The position numbers and the translations under genes are program-made. Shown here piece after piece: positions 1 to 8,288 of a stretch of DNA of 64,000 nucleotides (position 1 is the stretch's first letter; each line of letters starts with the position of its first letter). The notes under the pieces were generated by a model, which made no database searches, was not told the origin of the DNA, and worked only from the letters and a program-made list of their open reading frames with translations. This stretch comes from Lolliginicoccus suaedae. GTDB taxonomy: Bacteria; Actinomycetota; Actinomycetes; Mycobacteriales; Mycobacteriaceae. The stretch spans positions 1 to 64,000 of the forward strand of contig NZ_VSSO01000002.1 of assembly GCF_008312885.1 (NCBI RefSeq). Reading direction: 5' to 3'.

Positions 1-196
1 GGAGGCAACAACGCCCCTCCGCGATCCGGTTCCGCCTCGTGCCCGTCCCCCGCTTCGAGCGGGGCCCGCGCACCGGCTGGCTCCAAGAAAGTTACACACC
101 CCCGATCCCAATCACAAATCCGCTGTTCACGTGCCGTTCGCCGGGATGAGCACCCACGACGACCAGCGGTGCGCGGCACTGCCCGAGGGACAGCTC
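1..196. other. Left-edge intergenic segment
   Basis: No gene could be supported in this edge segment. It holds a small GC hairpin at about 48-64 (CCCCGCT, TCG loop, AGCGGGG) with no U tract, lying about 130 bases beyond the stop of the leftward xanthine dehydrogenase gene. It could end that transcript or one entering from outside the window. Confidence 0.4.
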
Positions 197-2788
197 CTAG
201 TCGCGCCCGTGGAGCCCGCGCCACACCCGCGCAGGGTTCATGGGCTGCTCGCGCAGGCGCACGCCAGTGGCATCACGGATGGCATTGGCCAGGGCGGGCG
301 CGACGGGGTTGTAGGGCGATTCGCTCATGGACTTCGCACCGAGGGGGCCAAGCTGGTCGTAGGTATCGGCGAAGCAGATCTCGGTCGCGGGAATGTCGGC
401 GAGCTGGGGGATGTGATAGTTCCGCAGGGTGTTGACGGTGTTCGCACCTTCCTGGGTCGGCACTTCCTCCCAGAGGGCGGAGCCAATGCCTTGGGCGATC
501 CCGCCTTCGATCTGGCCGCGGCACTGCTCAGCATTGAGGACTGTCCCTGCATCGGCGGCGTGCACGGACTGGAGGACGCGCACGACGCCGGTCCCGGTAT
601 CCACCGCCACGCGGAACGCATGGACGTTGAAGGCGACCGAGCGGGGCGAGCCATCCTGCCGGGAGTGCTCGGCGAGCGGTCCGTGCTCGGCAGCGACTTC
701 GGCCAGATCACCATTGAACTGCTCGATGCGGCGGGCGAGCGCCGTAGCTGCCTGGTGCACGGCCTTGCCGGCAACCACTGTTCCGGCGGAGCCGAACGCG
801 CCGGTGTCGTGCTCGACGGCGTCGGTGTCGGACTGGATGATGCGGATCGCGCCGGGCTCGATACCGAGAGCCTCGTCCACGAGCTGCGCGTGGATGGTGG
901 TCGTGCCGTTGCCGAACTCCGCGGTACCCACTCGCACGGTGACAGTGCCGTCGCGCTCGAGGGTGACGCTGGCATCGGCGATGTGCCCGCGCGGCGGGAT
1001 GGTCGCGATCATGGCGATGGCCATCCCCTCCCCCACTTGCTCCCGGGGCGTGGCCGGCGCGCTGGAGCTGCGGCCTCGAGCGAGGGCTGCCTCAGCAAGG
1101 TCGAGGCATTGGTCGAGGCCATAGCTGCCGAAGATGAGGTCGTCATCATGAGGGGCTGCGTCGACGAACACATCACCGGGGACGACAACGTTGCGGCGGC
1201 GCAGGTCGAACGGGGAGATGCCGATCTCGCGCGCGAGATCATCGAGCGCTTGCTCGATGGCGAACATGAGCTGCCCGAGCCCGTATCCGCGGAAAGCACC
1301 AGAGGGAGGGTTGTTGGTGTAGACGGCGCGGGCGTCGACGCGCTTGTTGGCGCAGCGGTACTGGGCCACGGATTCGCTGCAGCCGTGGAACATGACACCC
1401 GGCGAGTGGTTGCCATAGGCACCCGCATCGGAGAGCACGTCGACAGCGAGCGAGGTGAGCCGGCCGTCCGGCGTGGCCGCGGCGGTGACGTCGATGCGCA
1501 TGGGGTGCCGGTGGGCGGCGCGATCGAACTCGTCGGAGCGGCTGTATTCGTACTGGACGGGTCGGCCGGTGCGCTGGACGGCGAGGGCAACGATGTCCTC
1601 GGTGAACATCTCCTGCTTGCCCCCGAAGCCGCCACCAACGCGCGCGGTGTGGACGCGGACCTGCTCGCGGGGCAGGTCAAGGATGCGGGCAAGCTCATCG
1701 CGCACGAGGAACGGCACCTGGCTGCTGGTCCGCAGAACGAGGCGCTGATCGTCATCGATCCAGCCGATCGTCGCGTGGGTCTCCATATGGACGTTCTGCA
1801 CGCGAGCAGTGCGCCAGGTTCCGCGGACGACCGCTCCCCCTGCTTGCTCCGCTGCCTGGATGCCGCGGGCGATGCTGCCGGTCTCGCCATGCAGCTCTGC
1901 GACGACGTTGCGCGGGGATACCGACGGATGCAGGACGGGCGCACCGGGCTCGGTGGCCTGCTCGGGATCGTGCACCGCGTCCAGGAGGGTGTACTCGACC
2001 GTGATGGCCGCGGCAGCGCGGTGTGCGTCGCGCGGGGTCTCGGCGATGACGGCGGCGACGCGCTGGCCCACGAACCGGACGGTGTCGTCGAGGATGCGGG
2101 TGTCCTCGGGATCGTCGGCGTAGTGGTGGTGGCGGGCGGTGGAGAAGCGCGCCGGCGGGCTGTCCTCGTGAGTGAGGATGGCGACCACGCCTGGCATGCT
2201 GCGCGCTTGCGCCGTGTCGATGCGCTCTATGCGCGCGTGCGCATGGGGGCTGGCCACGATCGCGAGGTGCAGCAGGCCCGGGATGGTGGTGTCGAGGGTG
2301 TAAGGCTCGGTGCCGGTCACGACACTGTCCGCGGCGGGGGGCAGCGTGGTTCCAGCAGGGACGGCTCGTCCTTCGAGGGCATCGCGGATGGAGCGGTAGC
2401 CGGTGCAGCGGCAGAGGTTGCCCTTCATGGCGCGGGGCAGGTCCGCGCGCTGCTCGTCGGTGAGCGCCGCCGCCGTCATGATCATGCCGGGGGTGCAGTA
2501 GCCGCATTGGAAGCCCATGGCGTCGCGGAAGGCCTGCTGGGCGGGGTGGAGGTTGCCGGGCTGGCCGAGCCCCGCCGGGGTGGTGATGGTCGCGCCGGCG
2601 GCGCGGTGGGCAGGGGTGATGCACGAGTGCTGGGGCTTGCCGTCGATGTGGACGGTGCAGGCGCCGCAGTCGCCGGCGTCGCAGCCCTTCTTCACGTCGT
2701 GGTTGCCATGCTCGCGCAGGTAGGTGCGCAGGCATTGGCCGGGGCGGGGCGGGGTGGTGATCTCGCGGCCGTTGACATTCATGGTCAT
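197..2788 (-). CDS. Xanthine dehydrogenase, fused [2Fe-2S] and molybdopterin subunits
   Basis: Oxidises hypoxanthine/xanthine to urate. The 863-residue protein joins two parts that are often separate. The N-terminal ~160 residues are the iron-sulfur part: a plant-ferredoxin domain (KKGCDAGDCGACTVHIDGK) followed by the second cluster domain (FQCGYCTPGMIM, GNLCRCTGYRSI). The remainder is the molybdenum domain, with VGGGFGGKQEMF, GAFRGYG and a C-terminal AKSMSESPYNPVAPAL stretch that supplies the expected active-site Glu. The chosen ATG at 2788 overlaps the FAD-subunit stop (ATGA). A second ATG at 2782 lies 8 bases from the GGAGG and could be the true start. It forms an operon with the FAD subunit and a deaminase. 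Substrate is inferred from the purine context. Confidence 0.9.
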   Translation of the reverse strand: MTMNVNGREITTPPRPGQCLRTYLREHGNHDVKKGCDAGDCGACTVHIDGKPQHSCITPAHRAAGATITTPAGLGQPGNLHPAQQAFRDAMGFQCGYCTPGMIMTAAALTDEQRADLPRAMKGNLCRCTGYRSIRDALEGRAVPAGTTLPPAADSVVTGTEPYTLDTTIPGLLHLAIVASPHAHARIERIDTAQARSMPGVVAILTHEDSPPARFSTARHHHYADDPEDTRILDDTVRFVGQRVAAVIAETPRDAHRAAAAITVEYTLLDAVHDPEQATEPGAPVLHPSVSPRNVVAELHGETGSIARGIQAAEQAGGAVVRGTWRTARVQNVHMETHATIGWIDDDQRLVLRTSSQVPFLVRDELARILDLPREQVRVHTARVGGGFGGKQEMFTEDIVALAVQRTGRPVQYEYSRSDEFDRAAHRHPMRIDVTAAATPDGRLTSLAVDVLSDAGAYGNHSPGVMFHGCSESVAQYRCANKRVDARAVYTNNPPSGAFRGYGLGQLMFAIEQALDDLAREIGISPFDLRRRNVVVPGDVFVDAAPHDDDLIFGSYGLDQCLDLAEAALARGRSSSAPATPREQVGEGMAIAMIATIPPRGHIADASVTLERDGTVTVRVGTAEFGNGTTTIHAQLVDEALGIEPGAIRIIQSDTDAVEHDTGAFGSAGTVVAGKAVHQAATALARRIEQFNGDLAEVAAEHGPLAEHSRQDGSPRSVAFNVHAFRVAVDTGTGVVRVLQSVHAADAGTVLNAEQCRGQIEGGIAQGIGSALWEEVPTQEGANTVNTLRNYHIPQLADIPATEICFADTYDQLGPLGAKSMSESPYNPVAPALANAIRDATGVRLREQPMNPARVWRGLHGRD

Positions 2789-3594
2789 GTCCTCCGCTCC
2801 ACGAGCTCGGCGACCAGGTCCTCGGCGAGCATCGCGGTGACGTGCTCGCGCCAGTCGGCCGTGCCGTGGGGGTCGGTGTACCAGCGCTCGCTGCTGATCC
2901 TGCTGATCGCGGAGCGCGTTTCCGCTGGGCTGCCCGCTTCGAGGAGCAGCGGACGGTCTGTCGCGGCGGTGATGGCGAGGATGTAGCCGTCCGCGGTGGC
3001 CCGGCCGATGAGCAGCGCGCCGGACCGGCCGAGGGGCGCTTGGGATATGCGGCGCAGCGTGACGTCCTGGCGCAGGGCGGTCTCGGGCAGGTGGATGGAG
3101 CGGAGGATCTCGCCGGGTGCCAGGGTGGTGCGGCGCGGCCCGGTGATGAGCTCGGTGATGGTGGTGGTGCGGTCGGTGCCGTCCGGCTGCCAGATCGTGA
3201 GAGTGGCGTCGAGGGCGGCGGCGAGGGCGATCATCGACCCGGCGGGGAGGGCGAGGCAGATGTTGCCGCCGACGGTGGCGGTGGTCCATATCTTGAACGA
3301 GGCGACGAGCGCGTCGGCGCACTGGCGGAACAGGCTGGTGGCGGTCCATTCCGGGGGGAATGATGCTTCGATGAGCTGCTCGATGGTGCAGGTGGCCGCG
3401 ATGTCGAGGCCATCGTCGGTGATCGCGAGCGATGGCCAGCCGAGCGCGGTGATGTCGATGAGCCGGTCGGTTCCTGGCTGGGGCTCGGAGTAGAGCCAGG
3501 TGCCCCCGCCGAGGATCGCATCGCCTGGCGCTGGCAGGGGAACCTCGCGGCGCGCGCGGGGCTCGACGATGGTGTCGATGGTGTGCAGGTCCAC
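2785..3594 (-). CDS. Xanthine dehydrogenase FAD-binding subunit
   Basis: Carries the FAD that passes electrons from the iron-sulfur clusters of the molybdenum enzyme to the acceptor. The 269-residue product has the CoxM/XdhB flavin motif ILGGGTWLYSEPQ and the second loop TTATVGGNICLALPAGSM. The start is taken as the GTG at 3594 (VDLHTIDTI), which lies 8 bases after the upstream deaminase stop and matches where this family usually begins. No good ribosome site is visible, so translational coupling is likely. Upstream codons in the same frame overlap the deaminase and look non-coding. Its stop overlaps the next gene by 4 bases. Confidence 0.85.
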   Translation of the reverse strand: MDLHTIDTIVEPRARREVPLPAPGDAILGGGTWLYSEPQPGTDRLIDITALGWPSLAITDDGLDIAATCTIEQLIEASFPPEWTATSLFRQCADALVASFKIWTTATVGGNICLALPAGSMIALAAALDATLTIWQPDGTDRTTTITELITGPRRTTLAPGEILRSIHLPETALRQDVTLRRISQAPLGRSGALLIGRATADGYILAITAATDRPLLLEAGSPAETRSAISRISSERWYTDPHGTADWREHVTAMLAEDLVAELVERRT

Positions 3595-3602
3595 GCGATG
3601 GC

Positions 3603-4976
3603 CTATCCGTTGTGCCCGCGTGCCATGACGAGCTGGGCGGTGAGCACGACCTTCGCGGCCTTCTCGGCGTCCACGGTGGTGACCTCCCCGTTCTCGACAA
3701 TGACGCGCCCGTCGACGATCAGGCGCTCGAGCGGCGGCGCGACGCCCATGACGAGCGCGACCACGGGATCGTCGATGCCAGCGTGGGGCAGGGTGTCCAT
3801 GCGCCACAGCGCGAGGTCGGCGAGCTTGCCCTCCTCGATGGAACCGATGTCGTTGGCGCGACCAAGCAGGCGGGCTCCTCCTAGTGTCGCGAGCTCGAGC
3901 GCCTGGCGCGCGCTGAGCGCGGCGGCTCCGTCGCGGGCCCGGGCGAACAGCAGCGCGTGACGTGCTTCCTCGATGAGGGAGCCGCCCTCGTTGCTCGCCG
4001 CGCCATCGACGCCGAGGCCCACGGCCACCCCGGCGCGGACGAGGTCGCGGAGGCGTGCGATTCCTGCTCCGAGGCGGGCGTTGGAGGTGGGACAGTGCGC
4101 GACCCCGGTGCGGGTGTCGGCGAGCTGGACGATCTCGCGGTCCTCGAGGTGCACGGCGTGGGCGAACCAGACATCGGGGCCGGTCCAGCCAAGCCCGGCG
4201 ACATACTCGAGGGGGGTGCCGCCGAGGTTCTGCCGGCAGAACGCGACCTCCTCGCGGGTCTCGGCGAGGTGGGTGTGCAGGCGCGCGCCGTAGTCGCGGG
4301 CGAGGGCGGCGGTCTCGCGCATGAGGTCGGCGCTGGCGGAGAACGGGGAGCAGGGCGCGAGCCCGATGCGCAGCATCGATCCGGGCGAAGCGTCATGCCA
4401 TTCCGTCAGTGCTTTCTCGCTGGCGGCGAGGATGTCGCGGAGCGGCTCGACGAGCGAGTCGGGGGGCAGCCCGCCCTGGGACCGGCCGAGGTCCATGGAG
4501 CCGCGAGTGGGGTGGAAGCGCATGCCGATCGCGGCGGCGGCGGTGATCTCGCTGCCGAGCATGTCGGCGCGGGCACCCTTGTCGCCGGTGGGCGGGAAGA
4601 CGTAGTGGTGGTCGGTGGTGGTGGTGCAGCCGGTGGCGGCGAGCCTGACGAGGGACGCGATGGCCGCGGTGTAGGCGGTGTCGCGGGTGAGCTCTGACCA
4701 GCGGGGGTAGAGGGTGACGAGCCAGTGGAAGAGGTCGAGGTCGGCCGCGTGGCCGCGGGTTATCCATTGGTAGAGGTGGTGGTGGGTGTTGACGAGCCCC
4801 GGGGTGAGCAGGCAGCCGCGGCCGTCGATGATGGTGGCGCGCTCGGGCAGGTCGGCGGGCTCGTCGCCCACGGCGGTGATGCGGTTGCCCTCGATGACGA
4901 CGCTGCCGGTGAGCTCGCGCCGCTGCCCGTCCATGGTGACGATGCGAGCGTTGCGAATTACTTTGGTCACCGACAT
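3603..4976 (-). CDS. 8-oxoguanine deaminase-like amidohydrolase
   Basis: A 457-residue zinc amidohydrolase of the ATZ/TRZ/8-oxoguanine deaminase group, which turns 8-oxoguanine or a related purine into the oxo product (urate from 8-oxoguanine). Visible metal ligands: GLVNTHHHLYQ (His-x-His), HTHLAET, FAHAVHLED, and VDGAASNEGG near the C-terminus. It leads the leftward operon with the xanthine dehydrogenase FAD and molybdenum subunits and is divergent from guanine deaminase. Both context and length fit a purine deaminase. Exact substrate is inferred; cytosine or triazine deaminases share the fold but are less likely here. Confidence 0.8.
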   Translation of the reverse strand: MSVTKVIRNARIVTMDGQRRELTGSVVIEGNRITAVGDEPADLPERATIIDGRGCLLTPGLVNTHHHLYQWITRGHAADLDLFHWLVTLYPRWSELTRDTAYTAAIASLVRLAATGCTTTTDHHYVFPPTGDKGARADMLGSEITAAAAIGMRFHPTRGSMDLGRSQGGLPPDSLVEPLRDILAASEKALTEWHDASPGSMLRIGLAPCSPFSASADLMRETAALARDYGARLHTHLAETREEVAFCRQNLGGTPLEYVAGLGWTGPDVWFAHAVHLEDREIVQLADTRTGVAHCPTSNARLGAGIARLRDLVRAGVAVGLGVDGAASNEGGSLIEEARHALLFARARDGAAALSARQALELATLGGARLLGRANDIGSIEEGKLADLALWRMDTLPHAGIDDPVVALVMGVAPPLERLIVDGRVIVENGEVTTVDAEKAAKVVLTAQLVMARGHNG

Positions 4977-5061
4977 ACCTGTGAATGTAGTGATCCCGCA
5001 TTACACACTGGTGACGTTCGGGGCGCAATGGCTGTCATCTTGGTGTGCAAGAGTGTGCGAC

Positions 5062-6444
5062 GTGCTCCTGTACCGAGGTCATGTGCTGCATATCGCCGGT
5101 CGCCCCAGCGTCAATGAAGCAGGGGATGCGCTGGTCAGCGAGCCGGATGGCGCGCTGGTCGTGGACGATGCCGGCCGGATCGCCTACTCGGGACCGTTCA
5201 GCGAGGTTCCGCCCGATCTTGCTGCGGCGACAGTAGTGGATCGGCGGGGCTGCCTGTTGCTGCCCGGATTCGTCGATGCGCACATCCATTTCCCGCAGGT
5301 CTACACCACGGATGCGCACGGTGGTGGCACGTTGCTGAGCTGGCTGGATCGATGCGTCTTCCCGGCCGAGGCCCGTTTCGCTGATGCTGGCTTCGCGCGG
5401 GAGGCGGCGCGGGAGTTCTGCGCGGCCCGCATCGCGGCGGGCACGACAGCGGCGATGGTGTTCGGCTCGGCGTTCCCGGTCGCGCAGGACGCCTTGTTCG
5501 AGGAGACCGCGCGGACGGGGCTGCGGATGGTCAGCGGGCGCGGCGTGCAGACCCGCGGCCCGGCCTCGGCATCGCCGTTGATCACCTCGGAGGGCGATGC
5601 GGAGCGCTCGTGCCGGGCCGAGATCGCTCGCTGGCATTGCGCGGATGATCCAGGGCGGCCTGATCGGGCGATGCTCCAGGTGGCGCTGGTGCCCCGTTTC
5701 GCGCTGTCAGTGACGCCGGAGACGCTTGGCTGGATGGGCGAGCTGCATCGGCAGCATCACGCCTCGGGGGTGTACTTCCACACGCACCTGAGCGAGAACG
5801 ATGCCCCAGGGGTGGGCGAGATCGATTCGGTGCTGCGCGACTTCGGCACGTCCTCGTACCTCGATACCTATGATGGCCGCTTCGGTCCGGGCGGCGAGGT
5901 AGCAGGCGAGTCGCTACTAGGGCGACGAAGCATCCTGGCCCATGCGGTTCACTGCAGCGATAGCGAGCTCGATCGCGTCGCGGCGGCCCGGGCATCGATC
6001 GCCCACTGCCCCACGTCGCAGCTGTTCCTGGGCTCGGGGACTATGCCCTGGAAGCGGATGGCGGCGCGCGGGATCACGGTGGCACTCGGCTCGGATGTGG
6101 GCGCGGGCGACGAGTGGCTGGTGAGCCGGGTCGCCAACGATTGCTTCAAGGTCCACATGAGCGCGAGCGCTGATCGCGTAGTGCCCCTGGAGCCTGCTGC
6201 ATTGCTGTTCAGCGCAACGCTGGCGGGCGCGAGGGCGCTGGACATGGAGGATGCGTTCGGGAATCTGGATGCAGGCAAGGACGCGGACTTCCTTGTCGTG
6301 GATCCCTCGGCCTGGCCACCGCTGTCCCGATCGATCGACGCCGCCTCGGGCCCGGCCGCGCTGGCGTTCGCCGTGATGATGGCATTGCGCGAGCCGGCGA
6401 TCGCAGAGGTGTTCGTGCGGGGCAGGCGGGTCTCGGTCTCGTGA
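5062..6444 (+). CDS. guaD: Guanine deaminase
   Basis: Converts guanine to xanthine, feeding the xanthine dehydrogenase encoded divergently. The protein has the family zinc site: VDAHIHFPQ at the N-terminus, then THLSEN, LAHAVHCSDSE, IAHCPTSQLFLGSG and the metal Asp in LGSDVGAG. The frame is open far upstream, but that part is antisense to the neighbouring deaminase. GTG codons at 5053 and 5062 (VLLYRGHVLH) are the plausible starts, and neither has a clear ribosome site. The gap to the divergent gene is under 90 bases, so the two promoters must be close together. At the 3' end a leftward frame opens in antisense. Confidence 0.88.
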   Translation: MLLYRGHVLHIAGRPSVNEAGDALVSEPDGALVVDDAGRIAYSGPFSEVPPDLAAATVVDRRGCLLLPGFVDAHIHFPQVYTTDAHGGGTLLSWLDRCVFPAEARFADAGFAREAAREFCAARIAAGTTAAMVFGSAFPVAQDALFEETARTGLRMVSGRGVQTRGPASASPLITSEGDAERSCRAEIARWHCADDPGRPDRAMLQVALVPRFALSVTPETLGWMGELHRQHHASGVYFHTHLSENDAPGVGEIDSVLRDFGTSSYLDTYDGRFGPGGEVAGESLLGRRSILAHAVHCSDSELDRVAAARASIAHCPTSQLFLGSGTMPWKRMAARGITVALGSDVGAGDEWLVSRVANDCFKVHMSASADRVVPLEPAALLFSATLAGARALDMEDAFGNLDAGKDADFLVVDPSAWPPLSRSIDAASGPAALAFAVMMALREPAIAEVFVRGRRVSVS

Positions 6445-6641
6445 GGGGTGCCGCGTTCCGGTCGCGGCGCTGTGAGGTGGGCGCGGGTCCGGGCCCTGGT
6501 GGTCCGGCCGATGTGGAGGGCCAGTGCGGCGCCGGCGAGGAGGACTAACGAGCCGAAGCCACCAGCGACGACGACGAACAGCAGTTCCTCGTTGCCGAGG
6601 AACTCGCCGAAGCCTCGTATGGCATTGGTGTCGCGCGTCAT
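5949..6641 (-). CDS. Small membrane protein, possible long antisense C-terminus
   Basis: Not recognised. The start is well supported: an ATG at 6641 preceded by GGGGGTAGGT. The first ~50 residues look like a real protein, with a short polar start and one membrane segment (LLFVVVAGGFGSLVLLAGAA) followed by a basic stop-transfer stretch. After about residue 66 the frame runs antisense to the end of guanine deaminase and becomes low-complexity Ala/Ser/Arg-rich, as shadow frames do. The true product may be shorter, through a sequencing or natural frameshift near 6440, or it may genuinely overlap by about 500 bases. It sits between guanine deaminase and urate oxidase. Confidence 0.4.
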   Translation of the reverse strand: MTRDTNAIRGFGEFLGNEELLFVVVAGGFGSLVLLAGAALALHIGRTTRARTRAHLTAPRPERGTPHETETRLPRTNTSAIAGSRNAIITANASAAGPEAASIDRDSGGQAEGSTTRKSASLPASRFPNASSMSSALAPASVALNSNAAGSRGTTRSALALMWTLKQSLATRLTSHSSPAPTSEPSATVIPRAAIRFQGIVPEPRNSCDVGQWAIDARAAATRSSSLSLQ

Positions 6642-6662
6642 GACCTACCCCCGTTCAACAGT

Positions 6663-6678
6663 CGTTGATACCTCAACG
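6663..6678. promoter_or_regulatory. Inverted repeat CGTTGA-N4-TCAACG
   Basis: Perfect 6-base arms with a 4-base centre, 22 bases upstream of the small membrane-protein start at 6641. The position suits a repressor operator or the edge of a promoter. No regulator is identified. Confidence 0.35.
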
Positions 6679-6733
6679 TTATGTCTGTTGTACGGGAAAG
6701 TGACCTTGTAGCGTTAGGGGCCACGCCACCAAG

Positions 6734-6758
6734 GTGACAGAAGTAACTCTGGTGTCAC
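6734..6758. promoter_or_regulatory. Inverted repeat GTGACA-N13-TGTCAC
   Basis: Two exact inverted 6-base half-sites in the 211-base gap between the small membrane protein and the 3' end of urate oxidase. It could be a dimeric-regulator site or a weak hairpin after the urate oxidase gene. No family is assigned. Confidence 0.3.
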
Positions 6759-6852
6759 TGATTGTTTACACAACATCTCTGCCAGCAAAAATGCGGTGCA
6801 CCTGCGCGAAGCTGCCCCAAAAAGCGCAACCCTGGCCCCCCGCGCAGCCCAC

Positions 6853-7761
6853 CTACCCCAGCCAGGCCAGCTGCGGCACCCACGCGTCGCCAGCGGCAGG
6901 GGCATCGTCGCGCGCCACTGTCGCCTGGATCAGCCCGTATGGCCGGTCGTCGGCGTGGAAGACCTCGTTATTGTTCTCGATGCCAAACCGCTCCAGGTCA
7001 TAGAGGAAGTGATGCTTGTTCGGCGCGGACATGCGCACCTCCACCACTTCCGGACGTGCTTCCAGGATCCGTCGACCGATCGCATAGAGAGTCTGCTGCA
7101 GAGCCTTCGAGTGCTGCGTCGCGAACGTCTCGACGATGATCTTCCGGATGGCTGCGTAGGCCTCGTCCCATGCCACGTCGACGCCATCAAACCGCCACTG
7201 CGCTACCAGGGACGTCGCCATCACGCGATCATCCGTTGGCTCGAGAACCGTGAACTCGTCCTCGAGGAAGCCCTGGAACTCCGAACCGGTCGACTTGAGC
7301 AGTACCAGGTCCTTGATGCCGCCGATCACATGCTCCCGGCGCTCCCCGCCCGAGCCTGACACCGTCACTGCCGCGGTGCGGACCTCGGGCCCGGTGCGCG
7401 TCCACGCATGATCGTGGCCGCCCTCCCCCACCGGCACCCGCTCCCACCCGAGCTCCTCGATCTCGATGCGAGACCCTTGCACGGGCTCCACGTCATCGAC
7501 GAAGTGCCGCGCGAGCGCCAGCCCGTACTCCTCGATGCTGCCGTCGCAATGCGTCCGCGCATAGGCATACACCGTCTGCTTCTGCGTATCGGTCGGCAGC
7601 ACGGGCGACTGGTCGCCCTCGGTGTGCGCGATGGTGAAATCACCACGCAGCGCCGTGGAGACCGTCATGTCACGGATGCCGTGGCGCGGCGAGCCCCGAT
7701 AGATGCGCACCACGCGGTTCTCCGCCTTGCCGTACTGGTTGGGCCCCAACACGATTCCCAT
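6853..7761 (-). CDS. Urate oxidase (uricase)
   Basis: Cofactor-free oxidation of urate to 5-hydroxyisourate. The 302-residue product has the uricase features: the N-terminal Lys in NQYGKAENRVVRIYR, the LPTDTQKQTVYAYAR segment with the catalytic Thr, LKSTGSEFQGF in the middle, and MSAPNKHHFLYDL with ENNNEVF near the C-terminus. The start is the ATG at 7761 (MGIVLGPNQYG) with GGAAGG 7 bases upstream; codons further upstream are read-through. It follows the OHCU decarboxylase after 23 bases in the same operon. No 5-hydroxyisourate hydrolase is present in the window to take the product forward. Confidence 0.95.
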   Translation of the reverse strand: MGIVLGPNQYGKAENRVVRIYRGSPRHGIRDMTVSTALRGDFTIAHTEGDQSPVLPTDTQKQTVYAYARTHCDGSIEEYGLALARHFVDDVEPVQGSRIEIEELGWERVPVGEGGHDHAWTRTGPEVRTAAVTVSGSGGERREHVIGGIKDLVLLKSTGSEFQGFLEDEFTVLEPTDDRVMATSLVAQWRFDGVDVAWDEAYAAIRKIIVETFATQHSKALQQTLYAIGRRILEARPEVVEVRMSAPNKHHFLYDLERFGIENNNEVFHADDRPYGLIQATVARDDAPAAGDAWVPQLAWLG

Positions 7762-7784
7762 GCCGCATCCTTCCTGCGAGCCTG

Positions 7785-8288
7785 CTAGCTCTCCGCATCG
7801 AACATTGCCGCGAGCCGGAACTCCGTGATCCGGCACAACTCCCTGCGCGCCACCCGCCACTCCGAGTCGGGATCGTTGCCCAGCCGCTCCTCGAGCACCG
7901 CGAGCAGCTCCTCGGCACCGCGCCCGTGCGCGAAGACCAGGTAGACGTGGCCGAACCGCTCCTCGTACGCACGGTTCGCCTCCACCAGCCGTGACAGCAC
8001 CGCATCACCGGCGGCCGCGACCCGCGATTGCTCCGTCGCCGAGCGCCCGCCCGTGACCCGATCACCGATGCGGGGGTGCCCGGCGAGCCCCGCGCGGATA
8101 TCCGCATCATCGGTGGCCGCGAGCTCGGCCACGGCCTGCTCGCACAATTCATCCACGCTGGCGAACGGGCGCAGCGCCGCTACACGCCGGGCCCAGCGGG
8201 GCGCCGCGCACGCCTCGGCCAGCACGCGCACGGCAAGCGCCAGGTCCGCGTCATTGAACGCGGCCAGCGGCATCCCGCGCACCGTCAC
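7785..8288 (-). CDS. OHCU decarboxylase (stand-alone)
   Basis: Decarboxylates 2-oxo-4-hydroxy-4-carboxy-5-ureidoimidazoline to S-allantoin, the last step of urate breakdown. The 167-residue protein has the canonical active-site segments: GHPRIGDR with catalytic His71, SATEQ (Glu86-Gln87), and NRAYEERFGHVYLVFAHGR, followed by ERLGNDPDSEW. The GTG start at 8288 overlaps the permease-fusion stop by 4 bases (GTGA), so translation is probably coupled. It contrasts with the decarboxylase domain of the upstream fusion, which lacks these residues. Confidence 0.92.
   Translation of the reverse strand: MTVRGMPLAAFNDADLALAVRVLAEACAAPRWARRVAALRPFASVDELCEQAVAELAATDDADIRAGLAGHPRIGDRVTGGRSATEQSRVAAAGDAVLSRLVEANRAYEERFGHVYLVFAHGRGAEELLAVLEERLGNDPDSEWRVARRELCRITEFRLAAMFDAES

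Noticed and set aside
131-2986. Rightward 951-codon frame opposite the xanthine dehydrogenase gene
   Set aside because: Antisense shadow of a gene with clear [2Fe-2S] and molybdenum motifs; it has no recognisable domain or ribosome site and is Gly/Arg-rich as expected for GC-rich shadows.
2789-3700. N-terminal extension of the xanthine dehydrogenase frame
   Set aside because: Reads as Arg/His-rich low-complexity sequence over the FAD-subunit gene; the true start has a ribosome site and a 4-base overlap at 2788.
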